Assembly (NCBI RefSeq): GCF_002838065.1
Contig: NZ_PIZU01000007.1
Coordinates: 100,026-164,025 of the forward strand
Direction of reading: 5' to 3'
DNA: 64,000 nucleotides
From: Mycobacterium hubeiense
Lineage (GTDB): Bacteria > Actinomycetota > Actinomycetes > Mycobacteriales > Mycobacteriaceae
The position numbers and the translations under genes are program-made. Shown piece after piece: positions 60,296 through 64,000 of this stretch; within the stretch, counting starts at the first letter, position 1; every line of letters begins with the position of its first letter. The notes beneath the pieces are model-generated. The model did no database searches. It was not told the origin of the DNA and worked only from the letters and a program-made list of their open reading frames with translations.

Positions 60296-62338
60296 ATGGA
60301 CTTCTACTCGGCATACGCGCACGGCTTCGTGCGGGTCGCCGCATGCACCGACCACACCACCATCGGCGACCCCGCGACCAACGCCGAGGCGGTGCTGCGG
60401 ATGGCGCGGGCCTGCCACGACGACAGCGTCGCGCTCGCGGTGTTCCCCGAGTTGACGCTGTCGGGCTATTCGATCGAAGACATCCTCATGCAGGATGCGT
60501 TGCTGGACGCGGTCGAGGACGCGCTGGTCGAAATCGTCGCGGCGTCCGCGGTGTTGATGCCCGTGCTGGTGGTCGGCGCGCCGCTGCGCCACCGGCACCG
60601 GATCTACAACACCGCTGTCGTCATCCACCGTGGCGCGGTGCTGGGAGTCGCACCGAAGTCGTATCTGCCGACCTATCGCGAGTTCTACGAACGCCGGCAG
60701 ATGGCCCCCGGCGACGACGTGCGCGGCACGATCCGGGTGGCCGGCGCCGAGGTGCCGTTCGGTCCCGACCTGTTGTTCACCGCCACGGATATGCCGGGTT
60801 TCGTGCTGCACGTCGAGATCTGCGAGGACATGTTCGTGCCGGTGCCGCCGAGCGCGGAAGCGGCGTTGGCGGGCGCGACGGTGTTGGCGAATCTGTCCGG
60901 CAGCCCGATCACCATCGGGCGGGCCGAAGATCGTTGCCTGCTGGCGCGATCTGCGTCGTCGCGATGTCTGGCGGCCTACGTGTACGCCGCGGCGGGGGAG
61001 GGCGAATCGACCACCGACCTCGCCTGGGACGGCCAGACCATGATCTGGGAGAACGGTGTGCTGCTCGCCCAGTCGGAGCGGTTCCCGAAGGGGGAGCGGC
61101 GCTCGGTCGCCGATGTGGACCTCGAGCTGCTGCGTTCGGAGCGGCTACGGATGGGCACCTTCGACGACAACGCCAGACACCATAGCGCCGGTCTTGATGC
61201 GTTCCGGCGCATCGAGTTCCGGCTCGATCCGCCCACCGGTGACATCGGTCTGTTGCGCGAAGTCGAACGTTTCCCGTTCGTGCCGGCGGATCCCTCACGG
61301 CTGGAACAGGATTGCTACGAGGCGTACAACATTCAGGTGGCCGGCCTCGAGCAGCGGCTGCGGGCGTTGAACTATCCCAAGGTGGTGCTGGGACTGTCCG
61401 GGGGCCTGGATTCCACCCACGCGCTGATCGTCGCCGCGCGCGCGATGGACCGGGAAGGCCGGCCGCGCAGCGACATTCTGGCCTTCACGCTGCCCGGCTT
61501 CGCCACCGGAGAGCGCACCAAGGGCAATGCGATCCGGTTGGCCAACGCATTGGGTGTCACGTTCGAAGAGCTCGACATCAGGTCGACGGCGAAGTTGATG
61601 CTCAGCGAGATCGGCCACCCGTTCGCCAACGGTGAAGAGGTCTACGACGTCACGTTCGAAAACGTGCAGGCCGGGTTGCGCACCGACTACCTGTTCCGGC
61701 TGGCCAACCAGCGCGGCGGCATCGTGCTCGGCACCGGGGATCTGTCCGAATTGGCTTTGGGTTGGTCGACGTACGGCGTCGGCGATCAGATGTCGCACTA
61801 CAACGTCAACGGCGGGGTGCCGAAAACGTTGATCCAGCACTTGATTCGGTGGGTCATCTCGTCGCGCCAGTTCTGCGATGAGGTCAACGAGGTGCTGCAG
61901 TCGGTGCTCGATACCGAAATCACCCCTGAGCTGATTCCGACCGGCGAGGACGAGGAGATCCAGAGCAGCGAGGCCAAGGTCGGGCCCTATGTGCTGCAGG
62001 ACTTCTCGCTGTTCCATGTGTTGCGCTGGGGTTTCCGTCCGTCCAAGGTGGCGTTCTTGGCCTGGCATGCGTGGAGCGACCCCGACCGCGGCGACTGGCC
62101 GGCCGGCTTCCCTGACGACAAGCGGCCGGCGTATTCGCTGAAGGAGATTCGGCACTGGCTGCAGGTGTTCGCGCAGCGGTTCTACTCGTTCAGCCAGTTC
62201 AAACGCTCGGCTCTGCCCAACGGCCCCAAGGTGTCGGCCGGGGGATCGCTGTCGCCGCGCGGCGACTGGCGGGCCCCGTCGGACATGTCGGCGCGAACGT
62301 GGCTCGACGAGATCGACCGCGAGATCCCCGAGGACTAG
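60296..62338 (+). CDS. nadE: glutamine-dependent NAD synthetase
   Basis: NadE makes NAD from deamido-NAD. The N-terminal nitrilase-type glutaminase has Glu52 (FPELTLSG), Lys121 (APKSYLPTYREF) and Cys176 (EICEDMFVP), the same numbering as the M. tuberculosis enzyme. The synthetase domain begins at LGLSGGLDSTHAL (PP-loop). 680 aa. ATG 60296 has GGAG 4-5 nt upstream; the frame from 60245 is not supported. It overlaps the convergent ICMT-like gene by 4 nt. Confidence 0.97.
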   Translation: MDFYSAYAHGFVRVAACTDHTTIGDPATNAEAVLRMARACHDDSVALAVFPELTLSGYSIEDILMQDALLDAVEDALVEIVAASAVLMPVLVVGAPLRHRHRIYNTAVVIHRGAVLGVAPKSYLPTYREFYERRQMAPGDDVRGTIRVAGAEVPFGPDLLFTATDMPGFVLHVEICEDMFVPVPPSAEAALAGATVLANLSGSPITIGRAEDRCLLARSASSRCLAAYVYAAAGEGESTTDLAWDGQTMIWENGVLLAQSERFPKGERRSVADVDLELLRSERLRMGTFDDNARHHSAGLDAFRRIEFRLDPPTGDIGLLREVERFPFVPADPSRLEQDCYEAYNIQVAGLEQRLRALNYPKVVLGLSGGLDSTHALIVAARAMDREGRPRSDILAFTLPGFATGERTKGNAIRLANALGVTFEELDIRSTAKLMLSEIGHPFANGEEVYDVTFENVQAGLRTDYLFRLANQRGGIVLGTGDLSELALGWSTYGVGDQMSHYNVNGGVPKTLIQHLIRWVISSRQFCDEVNEVLQSVLDTEITPELIPTGEDEEIQSSEAKVGPYVLQDFSLFHVLRWGFRPSKVAFLAWHAWSDPDRGDWPAGFPDDKRPAYSLKEIRHWLQVFAQRFYSFSQFKRSALPNGPKVSAGGSLSPRGDWRAPSDMSARTWLDEIDREIPED

Positions 62339-62940
62339 ATCTTCAAGCCGACACCGGGCGCGAAGCGGCCGACGGTGGCGAGGTACTCGCGGTAGGAATC
62401 ACCGTGCACCGTCAGCAGATACGGCTCTTCGACGAGGCGCACCTGCAACTCGATGGTGGCGACCAGCAGCAGGAAACCGGCGATTGCCACCACGTTCGGC
62501 GTCACCAGCGCGATGCCGACGCCGAACACCACCATCGCGGTGAAGATCGGGTTGCGCACCCAGCCGAACACTCCGGAGCGGACCAGCGTGGTGGTCTCGC
62601 CGGGGTCCACGCCGATCCGCCAGGAATCACCCATGTCGATCTGGGCGTAGACGGTGCCCGCGATGCCGGCGATCGCCAGCACGATGCCGCTGACCTGAAT
62701 CCAGGTTGCCTCAAGGATGTCCAGCGGTGACACCACGCCGGCGAGTTGCAGCCCGGGCGCAGCGACCGCGGCCACCAACGCGACGACGAAGCCCACACCG
62801 GCGAACCATTCCGCCGAACCCAGCCGGCCGCTGACCCCCCGAAAACCCGTCGAACCGGTGCGGCGACGCTGTTCCCAACTGCGCCAACCGAATCCGAGCG
62901 CGCCGAACACGGCGAACAACACCAATGCGACAACGGGCAT
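62335..62940 (-). CDS. isoprenylcysteine carboxyl methyltransferase-like membrane protein
   Basis: The 201-aa protein has four or five hydrophobic segments and the methyltransferase-like C-terminal block GVDPGETTTLVRSGVFGWVR, NPIFTAMVV and VEEPYLLTVHGDSYREYLA, which is typical of the ICMT/PEMT group. Substrate is unknown in bacteria. ATG 62940 has AAAGGA 7 nt upstream; an upstream ATG at 62964 is less likely. It is 11 nt downstream of the cation transporter and may belong to the metal-response operon. Confidence 0.85.
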   Translation of the reverse strand: MPVVALVLFAVFGALGFGWRSWEQRRRTGSTGFRGVSGRLGSAEWFAGVGFVVALVAAVAAPGLQLAGVVSPLDILEATWIQVSGIVLAIAGIAGTVYAQIDMGDSWRIGVDPGETTTLVRSGVFGWVRNPIFTAMVVFGVGIALVTPNVVAIAGFLLLVATIELQVRLVEEPYLLTVHGDSYREYLATVGRFAPGVGLKI

Positions 62941-62951
62941 GTCATTTCCTT

Positions 62952-63560
62952 TCACGAGCAGCACGGGTCGCCGCGCCAGGCGTTGAGTCCCTCACGGACC
63001 GCGATCCCGGCGATCACCAGCGCCGCGGCCCCGTCCGCCCACGTCCAGCCGAACAGCGCATTGAGCACCAGACCCGCCAGCAGCGCCGCGGACAGGTATG
63101 CGCACAGCAGCGTCTGCTTGGAATCGGCGACCGCCGAACGTGATCCGTATTCGCGGCCCGCGCGACGCTGCGCCCAGGACAGCACCGGCATGACGATCAG
63201 GCTCGCCGCGGCCAGGCCGATGCCGATCGGTGACGGGCGGGGTTCGCCGATGCCCAGCAGCGACAGAGTGGCGTCGGCCGCAACATATGCCGCAAGGGCA
63301 AAGAACGAGAACGCAATCAGGCGTAGCGCCGTCTTCTCGCGGGTCTCGGGATCCTTGGTGGAGAACTGCCAGGCCACCACCGCGGCCGACGACACCTCGA
63401 CCACCGAGTCCAGACCGAATCCGATCAGCGCCGACGACGACACCCGAGTGCCCTCGGTCAGCGCGATCACCGCTTCGATGACGTTGTACGTGATGGTCGC
63501 GGTGACCAGCCAGCGGATGCGGCGGGCCAGCACCGTTTGTCGCGTCGATGAGATAGGCAT
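62952..63560 (-). CDS. cation diffusion facilitator-type metal transporter (membrane domain only)
   Basis: The 202-aa protein has five or six membrane segments. Metal-site-like residues are Asp51 and Glu55 (IGFGLDSVVEVSS) and Asp146 with Cys153 (VADSKQTLLCAY), in the positions of the Asp pairs of cation diffusion facilitators. It lacks the cytoplasmic C-terminal domain and ends in DPCCS, which could bind thiophilic metals. It shares one base with the upstream CmtR-like sensor, so both are expressed together. Confidence 0.85.
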   Translation of the reverse strand: MPISSTRQTVLARRIRWLVTATITYNVIEAVIALTEGTRVSSSALIGFGLDSVVEVSSAAVVAWQFSTKDPETREKTALRLIAFSFFALAAYVAADATLSLLGIGEPRPSPIGIGLAAASLIVMPVLSWAQRRAGREYGSRSAVADSKQTLLCAYLSAALLAGLVLNALFGWTWADGAAALVIAGIAVREGLNAWRGDPCCS

Positions 63561-63904
63561 CAGCAGCAGTCATCGGTCTCGGCGGTGGGGCAGCAGGCCG
63601 GGTCGACCGCCAGCACCAGCCCGATCAGATCGTCGAGCGCGTGGGCGATACGGACGTCGGCCAGCTCATAACGGCTGCGCCGGCCTTCCGGGGTGGCCAG
63701 GACCAGGCCGCAGCCGCGCAAGCAGGCCAGGTGGTTGGACAGGATCTGCCGCGACACCCCGATCTTCTCCGCGAGGTCTGACGGATAACTCGGCCCGTCG
63801 CGCAACAGCATCAGGATCTCGGCGCGGGTCGGGTCCGACAATGCCGAGCCGAACCGCGATAGCGCATCGCTGCGAACCACCGTCTGCATACCCAGACAGT
63901 ACAT
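63560..63904 (-). CDS. cmtR: CmtR-like ArsR/SmtB metal-sensing repressor
   Basis: The 114-aa winged-helix protein matches CmtR, the Cd(II)/Pb(II) sensor of M. tuberculosis. The recognition helix region SNHLACLRGCGLV holds Cys61 and Cys65, equivalent to CmtR Cys57 and Cys61, and VDPACCP supplies Cys104/Cys105 for the third ligand. The tail ends DDCC, adding two more thiols. ATG 63904 is used; ATG 63889 is an alternative. It is first in the operon with the transporter. Confidence 0.9.
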   Translation of the reverse strand: MYCLGMQTVVRSDALSRFGSALSDPTRAEILMLLRDGPSYPSDLAEKIGVSRQILSNHLACLRGCGLVLATPEGRRSRYELADVRIAHALDDLIGLVLAVDPACCPTAETDDCC

Positions 63905-63915
63905 CTAATCCTGTA
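63900..63915. promoter_or_regulatory. candidate CmtR operator
   Basis: TACATCTAATCCTGTA (TACA-N8-TGTA) overlaps the cmtR start codon. Directly adjacent is a second inverted repeat, TTCAGAAAACCCTGAA (63916-63931). Either could be the autoregulatory site. Confidence 0.5.
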
Positions 63916-63931
63916 TTCAGAAAACCCTGAA

Positions 63932-64000
63932 CTATCCGTCGCAGCGATTTCGGCGCGCGCAGTTGCGCTCAGCGGGCTGTATCGAAATGGTTTCGCGCCG
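63932..64000. other. window-edge intergenic sequence
   Basis: No gene is recognisable in the last 69 bases. The wording GCGATTTCGGCGCG and the late GGTTTCGCGCCG resemble the arms of the intergenic hairpins elsewhere in the window, but the element is cut off. Confidence 0.25.

Overview
The window is GC-rich actinobacterial DNA. Its backbone gene order (lipP, tRNA-Gly, tRNA-Pro, tig-clpP1-clpP2, mmuM, clpX, then korAB-mobA, rpf, valS-folC-ndk-rne-rplU-rpmA-obg-proB, nadE) is the order I know from Mycobacterium tuberculosis Rv2463 down to Rv2438c. Two tandem rpfE-type genes and a large carbohydrate block between clpX and korAB point to a fast-growing, environmental Mycobacterium/Mycolicibacterium rather than the tubercle bacillus. 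The species cannot be fixed from the sequence alone.

Layout. (1) 1-8 kb holds a truncated membrane protein, the esterase LipP, two tRNAs, trigger factor and the ClpP1/ClpP2/ClpX protease, with a VOC protein and MmuM between. (2) 8-15.4 kb holds accessory metabolism: a DUF5994 protein, a three-histidine-box desaturase divergent from a TetR regulator with palindromic operators, a GT1 glycosyltransferase, and an overlapping fdhF-fdhD pair. (3) 15.4-35 kb is a cyclitol (inositol) supercluster. A seven-gene operon iolC-aldolase-iolB-iolD-iolE-iolG-iolH runs leftward, divergent from a GntR regulator. Next come a two-gene dehydrogenase/isomerase operon divergent from a LacI regulator, a ribose/inositol-type ABC importer, and a second leftward operon (phytanoyl-CoA-type dioxygenase, two Gfo/Idh dehydrogenases, one IolE-like isomerase) divergent from another LacI regulator. 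A 22-bp sequence is shared word for word by the iolC/GntR promoter region and the ABC promoter region, which ties importer and catabolic operon into one regulon. (4) 35-41 kb holds korAB, mobA, about 1 kb of non-coding DNA and two rpf genes, each with a CRP-like site upstream. (5) 41-64 kb is largely housekeeping: a flavin monooxygenase, an S9 peptidase, an Rv2449c-like reductase, a DUF937 protein, valS-folC-DUF4233-ndk, rne, rplU-rpmA-obg-proB, a sirtuin, a zinc dehydrogenase, an isochorismatase-like hydrolase, nadE, an ICMT-like membrane protein, and a CmtR-type sensor with a cation transporter.

Most striking signals. The second rpf gene starts inside a perfect 21-bp inverted repeat that would bury its ribosome binding site and ATG. 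The cyclitol block carries four Gfo/Idh dehydrogenases, four TIM-barrel isomerases, an Fe(II)/2-oxoglutarate dioxygenase and three regulators, far more than myo-inositol alone needs, while iolA is absent. Several perfect operator-like palindromes (CTAGAACGTTCTAG twice, GAGAATGACATTCTC, TCTACATTGTAGA) and a set of long intergenic hairpins also deserve attention.
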